A stretch of 64,000 nt of DNA from contig NC_088776.1 of assembly GCF_954871325.1 (NCBI RefSeq), positions 33,776,508 through 33,840,507 on the forward strand, written 5' to 3'. This stretch comes from Gordionus sp. m RMFG-2023. Lineage: Eukaryota; Nematomorpha; Gordioida; Chordodea; Parachordodidae. This document shows positions 12,294-24,233 of the stretch, one piece after another. Made by a program: the position numbers and the translations under genes. How positions within the stretch are numbered: position 1 is the stretch's first letter; each line of letters begins with the position of its first letter. The notes beneath the pieces were generated by a model. That model saw only the letters and a list, made by a program, of their open reading frames with translations, did not search any database and was not told the origin of the DNA.

Positions 12294-13009
12294 TGATATG
12301 AGTATCAAATAAACGCTAATCAAAAATTTTTGACTCAAATAATAGTAGTCACTCTTGATCTTATTAAGTTTTACTTAAATCTAGAGAAAGAGTGTGGGGG
12401 GGGGGGGCAAAAAAGTAAAAATCGGATGGGTACCAAATAAAAGGTAACATAGGATAAAATTTTCACTTCCCCTAATTCTCGACGAGCTATATATAAGTAT
12501 ATATATAAATCAGATGAGATGTTTCAAAAAGAATAATTAATTATATTAACTACGGACTCGGGAACATAGCGCAGATTTGGATCATTTACTGACAAATCAG
12601 CCAAAAATGAGATTTTAGGAAAACCCTTTTAAAAACAAATGAGGTTTGATAGAATGATTATATAGTGTAAATTTTATTATATCTAATTTTAACGAGCTAG
12701 CTTAAACAAATCTAATCCATAAGATATTGGACTTTATTATATATCAATCTATAGCCCTTAAAAGAAATTTATTTAAAGTAAAAATCTTCCGTTGAATGTT
12801 TTTTTCGATAAAATAAAACAAGAAAATTTTTGAGAAGAAAATATTTTTGGACTATGAAACTTATAATCAGAAATATTTATTATCTTTTATATTTAAAGGA
12901 AACGTTTATTAATTTCATTTAAATTTTTATTTTAAGATTTTCGTGGTGGTGGGGTTGGGGGGGGGGTTCTGCTCTCCCTAATGGGAATTTTAGGTTTGCT
13001 GCATGGAAA
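12294..13009. other. Intergenic, no gene recognised
   Basis: AT-rich with poly-G runs near 12396-12406 and 12955-12967. The last eight bases, CATGGAAA, may be the target duplication of the element that starts at 13010. Confidence 0.4.
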
Positions 13010-13924
13010 TAGTTTTGCGTAATCGACTAATTTCGAGTACAAAACTGCTTAGCCGAGATTTTAGGTGAAAAAATCGGTATGAAATCGGCTAACTTAATTG
13101 GTCAAAAATTCTGCATCGGCTAATCGTCCGTCAGCGTTCCGTAAGATATGCCTAGCATTTATTATTATTTATTTATTTTTAGTAAAACAATTTATTTTAT
13201 TTATATTTAAAGTTAATATTTAATTATTATCAACAAAAAAACATGATATGATTTAATATTTTTTATTCATATTATTATATTATAAAATGAAATATGATTA
13301 TATTATGAAATGAAATGTGATTATATTATGAAATGTTTTTCCCCAAGTCTAGGACGATGATCAGAAAGTATATACAATAAAAAAATGATATGCTGCTATT
13401 GTAATATTATTTTTGTTACAATTTATTGGTGATTTTCATGCCCAAAATTTTAAGCAAAAAAATCTTATCAAGTTAAAAAAAAAATTTTGAACACATTTTG
13501 ATTTGATAAGAATTTTAAATCTTTTTTGAAGAATTCTCTTGTGAATTTTATTATGAATAAACAATCTTTAGGTGAAATTTTGTAGTTTTTATTTTTATCA
13601 TTTTTGTAAAATTATCTATTTTTTTAAGTATAATAAAAAGGTGGTTTTTTCTAAATAATTTTTTTTTAAATATTTATATTTAACTTTTTTATGTCATTTT
13701 ATATGATCTTTTTAAACATAATATTTTATGTGACAATTGTCATATTGGTTATTTTTAAACATTTTTGAAATTTTTTGACACAAAGGGGTAAAAATATAAT
13801 TTATATTGTAAAGATTTTAAATTATAAATTCAATCAAGATGTTGGAAAAATAACAATTATGATAATCGGTATTTTTAAACATATTAGATTTTTATGACGC
13901 ATGGGCAAAAATATGTATTTTTAA

Positions 13925-16380
13925 CACCCTCTATTTCACGCTATATCAATTAAAGCGAAATATTTATAATACTAATTTTTTTTTACTCTCTATATATATC
14001 TAAAGAAGGAAACGATATTTTTTCCCGAATTTTTTAAATATTTCTAAGTTTTTTGGAGTATGTTAACTAGAATACACAACGCACATATAAGGGTAAAATA
14101 TTTTTATTTTAATCTTGTAAATTATTATATAATGTATAAAAATGATAAACAAATGCAAAAAAATCAGTTTTTATGAAATATAGTAAAACAATTATTTGCT
14201 GGAGTAAAACATAATGATACCCCGCATTTGTCGCACGCTACTTTTGTAATCCCCTTACATCCTGGTAATTTGCACCTGACCTTTTTGTCATTATACTTAG
14301 GCCAATGTGCAAATTGGTCTTTCCGAATTTGGTAAACATTGTGCTGTACCTTTTTTACACTTTTTTATATATTCCGATTGCACCGATATTCGTTTATTAC
14401 CCGTTACTGAATTAATGCTTTTATTCTTTGCACAATACTTCTGCAACTGATATTTTAAAAGTTAGGAGCGACTCCTGCTCTTTCCTGGGAATTTGTAACA
14501 GGTTACAATCTCTCCGGTACAATAGCCATGAATTAACAAGCATCATGTCAAATATATGAAAGGCTACTCGGTGATACCATTTTCGGGACCTGATATGAAT
14601 TCTATATAATGCTAGTAGGGAATCTATAAGATCCACTCCACCCATGTTTTTATTATAATTTTTAACAATGGCTGGACATTTTACGTTAATGCTTTCCTTT
14701 TTTTTTCTATCGAATCGTTTCACGTCAGATATCGGGTGGGCCCCTATAAAGCTGCTCATTAGATAAACTGAACGATTGTCAAACCATTTGATTACAGATA
14801 ATTCTACTCCATTGATCACCGTTTTTTTTCAACAAAACTTCCTCTTCCTTTTTTTTTGATCTCTTGATCTGTCGGCAAAACACAATTTTTGAGGCGATTT
14901 GCCCTAACCGTTGATACACATTGTATTCCCCTTTGCGCTAATATAACCAGTAAGTTTATGCTAGAGAACCAATTGTCAAAGTATAACTTATAATTTTGAT
15001 CCAATGGAACTGCGACAACCATGTGCAGAACTGAATTCCCACAAGCTCCTATATCTGGCATACCTTCGGCTTGGAGAATCTTCCCCATATACATTTCATA
15101 ATTATAAACAATACCATCATTTCCACATAATAAAAAGAATTTAAAACCCCACTTTTTAGGCTTTTGGGGGTTGTATTGTTTCATCTTACTTTGTCCCTTG
15201 AAAGGAACAACTTGCTCATCGACGCATAGATTTTCTCCTAGTGTAATATCTTTTAAAATATTTGTTGTGATCGTCAGCATAGGTCGTATTTTATGAAGAG
15301 CATCATACCCTTCAGTCACAAAAGGACATGCTTTCGTGTTGTCATTTATGTGAAAACATGATTTTATGAACTCCCACCTTTTTACTGACATAATGTTAGC
15401 TACATTAGCGATTCTAGTAATAGCCGTCCAATATAAACGAGCTCTTGGTAGATTTATAATGCTCATATAGAACAAAATTCGTATGAATTGTTCTAATTCA
15501 TCTAACAATAAATTAAGGGGTCTGCTTATATCTTTTTGAATAGAATATAGATTTGATTGTTGAACTATTGTAGGAAGTATATTTCCCAGTAAAAATTTGA
15601 AGTAGTATATCGGATTTTTAACTTTATTGGCGAAGGGTAAACTGCCTTTCCAATCTGGGGCTACTCGTGGGACATTAGTTAAAGAGGATTTCCATATATT
15701 TCGTCGTCCTGACAATCCATCATCAGGATGGCTTGAGTCAGAGTCATTACTTTCAATATCCGAATAATCTGATTCAATTGCCCCTAAAAATATTTATTAT
15801 AGCATAAGAAATACTAAATTTACCAGTATCACATGGTAAATATTCTTCATCAGACGAATCACTCAATTGAGAATCCTCACTATCTACCGGTATTCTATAA
15901 TTTATATCACTAGTCATTGAGCTATAAATTTATTTGATAAAATTTTCAATAAATATTTTATTATAACAAAAATCGTCTAAATGGGCAATGTTAACCTCAG
16001 TTAACATATCATATTATTAGAAATAAAAAATGTTTTGTTATGTTAAAATTTATAAAAATATAATAATTATATAAAATGATATTATTTTTACTAGATTTAA
16101 AAATATTTATAGAATTCCACTAGAATTTAAATGATTTATAACGAATCAAAATACGATAAATAAATTTAAATTTTCAAGGTAGCCATTTTATAAAAAGCGA
16201 AAAATAAATGTATAATATTTGATAGAAAAATAATGTTATGTTCATGATTGACGTCTTTATTATAAAATATATATGTTACTTAGAATATACAATGCGCGTT
16301 AGATCGTAAAATCAATTATAACAATATTTATAGCAAAATATTTAAGACGTTGCCTCAGGTTTACAAAGTGCAATAGAGGG
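13925..16380 (-). mobile_element. piggyBac DNA transposon
   Basis: A 2.46-kb element inserted in the left arm of the outer foldback element. The left end is TTAA|CACCCTCTATTTCAC. The right end is GTGCAATAGAGGG|TAAT, so the terminal repeats agree at 13 of 14 positions (ACCCTCTATTTCAC/ACCCTCTATTGCAC). The TTAA is intact on the left but decayed on the right. It carries one transposase gene on the minus strand. Size, TTAA target and protein all fit piggyBac. Confidence 0.88.
14164..15917 (-). pseudogene. piggyBac transposase, nearly whole but frame-broken
   Basis: Cut-and-paste transposase. The start ATG at 15917 opens an acidic N-terminus (MTSDINYRIPVDSEDSQLSD). A 40-nt intron (15823..15784, GTAAAT...TTTTTAG, phase 1) follows, then SDYSDIESNDSDS and the catalytic core. 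The three piggyBac aspartates are visible: first in LCVDEQVVPFKG (about 15220), second in LYFDNWFSS (about 14975), third in NMGGVDLIDSL (about 14630). A C-terminal Cys/His-rich zinc-binding end (CKLPGCKG...CDKCG...LCFTPANNCF) closes the protein before TGA at 14164. The frame shifts in a poly-T run near 14830, again near 14420 and once more near 14370, so the gene is probably inactive. Length is close to the family norm of about 580-600 residues. Confidence 0.9.
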
Positions 16381-16739
16381 TAATATGTTAAATTAAAATT
16401 TCAATTAAGATGTACCATTAAAAGTGACAATCGTCATAATCGTTATTTTTAAAGTTTTATGAATTTCTTTGACGCAAATGGGCAAAAATAAGTATTGCTA
16501 ACATGTTAAATTAAAAATAGTGAAGATGTACCATAGATAAATGACAATAATCATAATCGTTATTTTTAAATTTTCACGTAAATGGTCTGAAATATGTATT
16601 GCTAACATGTTTAAATAAAACTTCAGCGAAAATGTACCCTAGATAAGTGACAATCATAATCGTTATTTTTTAAGTTTTTTGAATTTTTTTGACACAAATA
16701 TGCAAAAATTTAGACTGCTAACTAGTGTTGCGTAATCAG

Positions 16740-17010
16740 CTAATTTTAGCCGACTAAAAACGGCTTAGCCGAGATTTTAGGTGGAAAAATCGGCTAAGCT
16801 TAATTAGGTATAGCCTAAAAATCGGCTAAGCCTAATTAGGCTAAGCCTAAAAATCGGCTAAACCTAATTAGGCTAAGCCTAAAAATCGGCTAAGCCTAAA
16901 AATTGGCTAAGCCTAAAAATCGGCTAAGCCTAAAAATTGGATAAGCCTAAAAATGGGCTAAGCCTAAAAATTGCCTAAAATAAATTAGTCAAAATTCTGC
17001 ATCGATGCTT
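16740..17010. repeat. Left subterminal array of the inner element
   Basis: Repeated CGGCTAAGCCTAAAAAT and GGCTAAGCCTAATTAGG words in units of about 17 and 32 bp. CCTAATTAGG is itself a palindrome. In hAT elements subterminal repeats like these serve as transposase-binding sites; that role is inferred here. Confidence 0.8.
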
Positions 17011-17440
17011 AGCATTAATTATTATTTATTTATTTTAGTAAAATAATTTATTTTATTTATATTTAATGTAAATATTTTATTATTATCAACAAATAAACAT
17101 GATATGATTTAATATTTTTTATTTATATTATTATATTTTGAAATGAAAATAAATTTATTTATTTGATGTTTTTTTAATAAAAAAAAATAATATGCTGCTA
17201 TATTGTAAAAATGTAATATTATTTATAATATAATTTATTAGTGATTTTCACAATCTTCTTTGTAAATACATCTTTTATTGAGGAATTATATTGTAAATTT
17301 TATTAGATAAATAAACAATCTTTTAGGTGAAATCTTTTATCATTTTTTTAAAATTATCTATTTATTATTAAATAAGGTGGATTTTATGAAACTTTTTTGA
17401 TGTTATTTTATATGATCTTTTTAAGGATAATATTTTAATG

Positions 17441-18700
17441 TGACAATTGTCATAATCGTTCTTTTATAAGTTTTTTGAATTTTTTTGAAGGAAGTATGTT
17501 AAAATAAGTATTAATAACATGTGTAAATACAAATTAAGTGAAGATGTACCAATGAAAAGTGATAATTGTCATAATCGTTATTTTTAAAGATTTTCGAATT
17601 TTTTTGACGAAAATATGTTAAAATAAGAATTAATAACATGTGTAAATATAAATTTAGTGAAGATGTACCAATGAAAAGTGACAATTGTCATAATGGTTAA
17701 TTTTAAAGTTTTTTGAATTTTTTTGACGAAAATTTGTTAAAATAAGTATTAATAACATGTGTAAATATAAATTTAGTGAAGATGTACCATAGAAAAGTGA
17801 CAATTGTCATAATCGCTATTTTTAAAGTTTTTTGAATTTTTTTGACGAAAATATGTTAAAATAAGTATTAATAACATGTGTAAATATAAATTTAGTGAAG
17901 ATGTACCAATGAAAAGTGACAATTGTCATAATCGCTATTTTTAAAGTTTTTTGAATTTTTTTGAAGAAAATATGTTAAAATAAGTATTAATAACATGTGT
18001 AAATATAAATTTAGGGAAGATGTACCAAAGAAAAGTGACAATTGTCATAATCGTTATTTTTAAAGTTTTTTGAATTTTTTTGACGACAATATGTTAAAAT
18101 AAGTATTAATAACATGTTTAAATAAAAATTTAGTGAAGATGTACCAATGAAAAGTGACATTTGTCATAATCGTTAATTTTAAAGTTTTTTGAATTTTTTT
18201 GAAGAAAATATGTTAAAATAAGTATTAATAACATGTGTAAATATAAATTTAGTGAAGAAGTACCAATGAAAAGTGACATTTGTCATAATTGTTATTTTTA
18301 AAGTTTTTTGAATTTTTTTGAAGAAAATATGTTAAAATAAATATTAAAAACATGTTTAAATTAAAATTTAGTGAAGATGTGCCATAGAAAAGTGACAATT
18401 GTCATAATCGTTATTTTTAATTTTTTGAATTTTTTTGACGAAAATATGTTAAAATAAATATTAATAACATGTGTAAATATAAATTTAGTGAAGATGTACC
18501 AATGAAAAGTGACAATTGTCATAATCGTTATTTTTAAAGTTTTTTGAATTTTATTGACAAAGATATTTTAAAATAAGTATTGATAACATGTTTAAATAAA
18601 AATTTAGTGAAGATGTACTCTAGATAAGCGACAATTGTCATAATCGTTATTTTTAAAGTTTTTTGATTTTTTTTAACGAAAATAGTTAACTTGCTTCGAT
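17441..18700. repeat. Left 119-bp tandem array (about 11 units)
   Basis: Units start near 17441, 17560, 17679, 17798, 17917, 18036 and so on, at intervals of 118-119 bp. Each contains TGACAATTGTCA (or a one-base variant), TTTTTAAAGTTTTTTGAATT, ATGTTAAAATAAGTATTAAT and GAAGATGTACCA. Adjacent units differ at only a few bases. Confidence 0.9.
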
Positions 18701-18960
18701 ATTGATTTTAAAATAGAAAAAAAAGTTTACCCAAATTTTAAACAAGATTGTCTGGTGAAAATTGGTAAAAAAATAATAATTTCTAACTTGGGATTAGATA
18801 TTATGATATAAATTTTGCATATTAATTTCTGACCCGATGAACAAATGTAATAAAATGCCAATTTGCTCCTGTTTTTGGGGAAGAATCTATTATTACCATA
18901 TGTTTTTCTATGGCATATACTCAGGCAATTTTAATTTTACAATCTATATTTTTACCCATT
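18690..18960. other. Single-copy centre of the inner foldback element
   Basis: Separates the two opposed arrays. It contains ATGTAATAAAATGCCAATTT and CCTGTTTTTGGGGA, also found inverted at about 22510-22690 in the outer copy. This conserved loop shows that the two elements are one family. Confidence 0.75.
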
Positions 18961-18969
18961 TACATCAAA

Positions 18970-20660
18970 GAAATTTTAAAAATAACGATTATGACAATTG
19001 TCACTTTTCTATAGTACATCTTCACTAAATTTTTATTTAAACATGTTATTATTACTCATTTTAACATATTTTCGTCAACAAAAATTCAAAAAACTTTAAG
19101 AATAACGATTATGACAATTGTCACTTTTCATTGGTACATCTTCACTAAATTTATATTTACACATGTTATTAATACTTATTTTAACATATTTTCGTCAAAA
19201 AAATTTAAAAAATAACGAATATGACAATTGTCACTTTTCATTGTCTTCACTAAATTTATATTTACACATGTTATTAATACTTATTTTAACATATTTTCGT
19301 CAAAAAAATTCAAAAAACTTTAAAAATAACCATTATGACAATGTCAATTTTCTATGGTACATCTTCACTAAATTTTTATTTAAACATGTTTTTAATACTT
19401 ATTTTAACATATTTTCTTCAAAAAAATTCCAAAAACTTATAAAATAACGATTATGATAATTGTCACTTTTCTATGGTACATCTTCACTAAGTTTTTATTT
19501 AAACATGTTTTTACTACTTATTTTAAGATATTTTCTTCAAAAAAATTCAAAAAACTTTAAAAATAACGATTATGACAATTGTCACTTTTCATTGGTACAT
19601 CTTCACTAAATTTATATTTACACATGTTATTAATACTTATTTTAACATATTTTCGTCAAAAAAATTCAAAAAATTAAAAATAACGATTATGACAATTGTC
19701 ACTTTTCTATGGCACATCTTCACTAAATTTTAATTTAAACATGTTTTTAATACTTATTTTAACCTATTTTCTTCAAAAAAATTCAAAAAACGTATAAAAT
19801 AACGATTATGACAATTGTCACTTTTCTATGGTACATCTTCACTAAATTTTTATTTAAACATGTTTTTAATACTTATTTTAACATATTTTCTTCAAAAAAA
19901 TTCAAAAAACTTTAAAAATAACGATTATGACAATTGTCAATTTTCTATGGTACATCTTCACTAAATTTTTATTTAAACATGTTTTTAATACTTATTTTAA
20001 CATATTGTCGTCAAAAAAATTCAAAAAACTTTAAAAATAACGATTATGACAATTGTCACTTTTCTTTGGTACATCTTCACTAAATTTATATTTACACATG
20101 TTATTAATACTTATTTTAACATATTTTCGTCAAAAAAATTCAAAAAACTTTAAAAATAGCGATTATGACAATTGTCACTTTTCATTGGTACATCTTCACT
20201 AAATTTATATTTACACATGTTATTAATACTTATTTTAACATATTTTCGTCAAAAAAATTCAAAAAACTTTAAAAATAACGATTATGACAATTGTCACTTT
20301 TCTATGGTACATCTTCACTAAATTTATATTTACACATGTTATTAATACTTATTTTAACAAATTTTCGTCAAAAAAATTCAAAAAACTTTAAAATTAACCA
20401 TTATGACAATTGTCACTTTTCATTGGTACATCTTCACTAAATTTATATTTACACATGTTATTAATTCTTATTTTAACATATTTTCGTCAAAAAAATTCGA
20501 AAAACTTTAAAAATAACGATTATGACAATTGTCACTTTTCATTGGTACATCTTCACTAAATTTGTATTTACACATGTTATTAATACTTATTTTAACATAC
20601 TTCCTTCAAAAAAATTCAAAAAACTTATAAAATAACGATTATGACAATTGTCACATTAAA
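18970..20660. repeat. Right 119-bp tandem array, inverted (about 15 units)
   Basis: Reverse complement of the left array: TATGACAATTGTCAC, TTTTCTATGGTACATCTTCA, CATGTTATTAATACTTATTT and so on, repeated every 118-120 bp. It has more units than the left arm, so the arms are unequal. Confidence 0.9.
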
Positions 20661-21109
20661 ATATTATCCTTAAAAAGATCATATAAAATCATCAAAAAAG
20701 TTTCATAAAATCTACCTCATTTAATAAAAAAGATAATTTAAAAAAAATGATAAAAAAATTATAAAAGATTTCACCTAAAAGATTGTTTATTTATCTAATA
20801 AAATTTACAATATAATTCCTCAATAAAAGATGTATTTATAAAGAAGATTGTGAAAATCACTAATAAATTATATTAAAAAGAATATTACAATTTACAATAT
20901 AGCAGCATATTATTTTTTTTATTAAAATAACATCAAATAAATAAATTTATTTTCATTTGAAAATATAATAATATAAATAAAAAATATTAAATCATATCAT
21001 GTTTATTTGTTGATAATAATAAAATATTTACATTAAATATAAATAAAATAAATTATTTTACTAAAATAAATAAATAATAATTAATACTAAGCATCGATGC
21101 AGAATTTTG

Positions 21110-21445
21110 ACTAATTTTTAGCAGATTTATATAGGCTTAACCTAATTAGGCTTAGCCGATTTTTAGTTTTAGCCGATTTTTAGGCTTACCTAATTAGGCT
21201 TAGCCGATTTTTAGGCTTAGGCTAATAGGCTTAGCCGATTTTTAGGCTTAGCCTAATTAGGATTAGCCGATTTTTAGGCTTAGCCTAATTAGGATTAGCC
21301 GATTTTTAGGCTTAGCCTAATTAGGCTTAGCCGATTTTTAGGCTTAGCCTAATTAGGCTTAGCCGATTTTTAGGCTTAGCCTAATTAGGCTTAGCCGATT
21401 TTTAGGCTTAGCCTTATTAGGCTTAGGCGTAGTTTTTAGCCGATT
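21110..21445. repeat. Right subterminal array of the inner element
   Basis: About eight 32-bp units of GGCTTAGCCTAATTAGG plus CTTAGCCGATTTTTA, inverted relative to the left array. Confidence 0.85.
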
Positions 21446-21479
21446 ACGCAACACTACTGCTAACATGTTAAAATAAAAT

Positions 21480-23600
21480 AGTGAAGGTGTACTATAGATA
21501 AGTGACAATTGTCATAATCGTTATTTTTAAAGATTTTGATTTTTTTGACGCAAATGGGTGAAAATATAGATTGTAAACATGTTAAAGTAAAATTTTATAA
21601 AGATGTAGCATAGAAAAATAACAATTGTCATAATCGTTATTTTTAAAGTTTTTGAATTTTTTTGATGCAAATGTTTTAAAATATATATTATAAACATGTT
21701 AAATTAAAATTTCATGAAGATGCACCATAGAAAATTGACAATTGTCATAATCGTTATTTTTAAAGTTTTTAACGTCAATGGGCTAAAATAAGTATTGTTA
21801 ACATTTTAAAATAAAACTTCCATAAAGATGCACCCTAGATAGGTGGCAATTGTCATAATCGTTATTTTTTAAATTTTTTGAATTTTTTTTGGCCCAAATC
21901 AGATAAAATATAGATTGTAAAAATGTCAAATTAAAATTTCATAAAGATGCACCGTAGGAAAGTGACAATTGTCATAATGTTATTTTTAAAGTTTTTCGAT
22001 ATTTTTTGTGAAATCATTCAATAGAGATATTTTGTTTAAATTTTATTGAAATATTTCAGAAAAGTGCCAATTATTACAATCTTCGATCTTTAATTATATA
22101 TTTTTTTTGAGAAATGTGTTGGTATCATTTAGCGAAACAAAAACACAAATGACAATTTTCATGTTCATAATCGTTGTCCCTTTTATCCTGCTTTAAATTT
22201 GATAAATAAATGCAAAGTGATTACTAAAGAGAATTGTAACATATGTTAAATCCTAAACTTTTAAGATATGGATTCACAATCTTATTCCTTTAATTAATAA
22301 ATTTTAATTCTACATCTATTAAAATGTACCTACAATAACAATTAGCAAAAGTTTTTCTATACTCAGTGCAAAATCGTGCTGAGTCTGAATTCAGGGTAAA
22401 ATTTTTATGAAAGAGCTTACAAACCATATGAATATTATTTATGAATATGATACAATCAACATCCTATAAATTTAATGTTAATATTTTGAATTTTATAAAT
22501 ATATGGTAAAAATGGATTTCTCCCCAAAAACAGGGGCAAATTGGCATTTTATTACATCCGTTCATGGGGACAGAAATAAATGTACAGAATTAGTATATAA
22601 TATCTAATCCTAATATAAATTTTTTTTTTGACTATTCTCATCAGACAATCTTGTTTAATATTTGGCTTATTAAAATCAAAATCGATTTAAAAAACAAAAA
22701 TCAAGTGTTAATATTAGTGCTATAAATTAAATGTCCTACACTCAGATACAACCTAAAAAGCTTAAGAAATTAAAATAAATAAATATTTTATCAAGTTTAA
22801 GGTTAGTTCTATCTTATATCAAATCAAAATAATGAATAAAGGGTTAAATTATTTATAACAGTTCTGTTCGCTCTTTTTATATTTTTTTTATAACGGTTCG
22901 GTTGCGGTTCAGAAAATTATAATGGTTCGATTCGGTTTTATAATTTGGTTCGGTTCGAAACCCTGATTACTTGATATCATGTCATTTTCACATCTCCATA
23001 AAGCCACCGATGCGGCTTGTCACTTTTCTATGGTACATCTTCATGAAATTTTAATTCAACATGAATCTATATTTTTATCCATTTGCGTCAAAAAATTCAA
23101 AAAACTTTAAAAATAACGATTATAACAAGGGACATCTTCGCTGAAGTTTTATTTTAACATTTTAGCAATACTTATTTTAGTCCTTTTACTTATAAAAAAT
23201 TCAAAAAACTTAAAAAATAATGATTATGACAATTGTCACTTATCTATGGTACATCTTCACTGAAATTTAATTTAACATGTTAGCAATTTATTTTTTTGCC
23301 TATTTGCGTCAAAAAAATTCAAAAAACTTTAAAAGTAACGATATGACAATTGTCACTTTTTATGATACATCTTAATTAAATTTTTTTAATTTAACATGTT
23401 AAAAATACATATTTTTACCTATTAGCATCAAAAAATCTAATAGTTAAAAATTCCGATTATAATAATTGTCTATTTTCCAAGGAACATCTAACATCTTTAC
23501 AATATAAATATTATTTTCACCCTTTTGTGTCAAAAAATCTCAAAAATGTTAAAAAATAACGAATATGACAATTGTCAAATATTATCCTTAAAAAGATCAT
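21480..23600. repeat. Outer element: diverged arrays and centre
   Basis: Diverged 119-bp units lie at about 21480-22060 in one orientation and at 23000-23600 in the other, with a centre between them. A GGTTCGGTT-rich piece at about 22860-22975, ending next to CGAAACCCTG, resembles an end of the CAGGGACCCG hAT found at 43285 and may be a further small insertion. Confidence 0.65.
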
Positions 23601-24233
23601 ATAAAATAACATAAAAAAGTTTAATAATAAATATTTAAAAAAAAACTATCTAGAAAAATAAAACCTCTTTTAATATACTTTAAAAAATAGATAATTTTAC
23701 ATAAATGATAAAAAAAACTATAAAAAATCACAAAAGAATTCCTCAAAAAAGATTTATGTAGAAAGAAGATTTAAAATTCTTATCAAATCAAAATATGTTT
23801 AGAAATCTTTTTGAACTTCAAAAAATATTTTTTATTTATCATTTTGGGCGTGAAAATTACTGGTAAATTGTAACAAAAATAATATTACATAGCGCATATT
23901 ATTAAATAAACATTAAATAAATAAATCCATTTTCATACTATTATCATATTTCATTTTATAATATAATAATTTAAATAAAAAATATTTAATCATATCATGT
24001 TTTTTTGTTGATAATAATAAAATATTAACATTAACATTAACATTAAATATAAATAAAATAAATTATTTTACTAAAAATAGATAAATAATAATGAATTCTA
24101 GGCATATCTTACGGAACACTGACGGACAATTATCTGATGCAGAATTTTTGACTAATTAAATTTTAGCCTACATACGATTAAGGCTAAACCTAATTAGGCT
24201 TAGGCGTAGTTTTTAGACGATTCCGCAACACTA

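Larger units (their letters stand above)
16723..21456. mobile_element. Inner palindromic foldback element with hAT-like ends (younger copy)
   Basis: A 4734-bp element with ends TAGTGTTGCGTAATC and GATTACGCAACACTA, flanked by perfect 8-bp duplications CTGCTAAC (16715-16722 and 21457-21464) that fit the hAT target pattern nTnnnnAn. It sits in a 119-bp unit of the outer element. From each end inward: an array of GGCTTAGCC-type repeats, about 430 bp of unique mirrored sequence, then a long array of 119-bp units in opposite orientation on the two sides. A single-copy centre lies at about 18690-18960. The centre matches the outer element's centre in reverse orientation, so the two copies are inserted opposite ways. 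No transposase ORF exists; open frames here come from the repeat. Confidence 0.88.
13010..24233. mobile_element. Outer palindromic foldback element with hAT-like ends (older copy)
   Basis: The left end TAGTTTTGCGTAATCG and the right end ...GATTCCGCAACACTA are inverted repeats matching the ends of the inner copy. Flanking octamers CATGGAAA and CGTAGAAG differ only by three A/G changes, consistent with a decayed 8-bp target duplication. Inside lie mirrored blocks: ATCGGCTAA-rich ends, a block around 13145-13340 matched by the complement of 23930-24110, and arrays of a unit centred on TGACAATTGTCA. The centre is at about 22430-22690. Without the piggyBac and inner insertions the element is about 4.0 kb. 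No transposase is visible, so it would be mobilised in trans. Assignment to hAT rests on the 8-bp duplication and the TAGTGTTG-type end. Confidence 0.75.

Noticed and set aside
18837-19447. Two plus-strand open frames of 63 and 109 codons (the second with a repeated SLNLYLHMLLILILTYFRQKN peptide)
   Set aside because: They are translations of the inverted 119-bp array; the periodic peptide follows from the DNA repeat.
17441-20660. Possible CRISPR-like array because of regular repeats
   Set aside because: Units are 119 bp and nearly identical throughout with no unique spacers; the genome is eukaryotic and the array is inverted about a centre.
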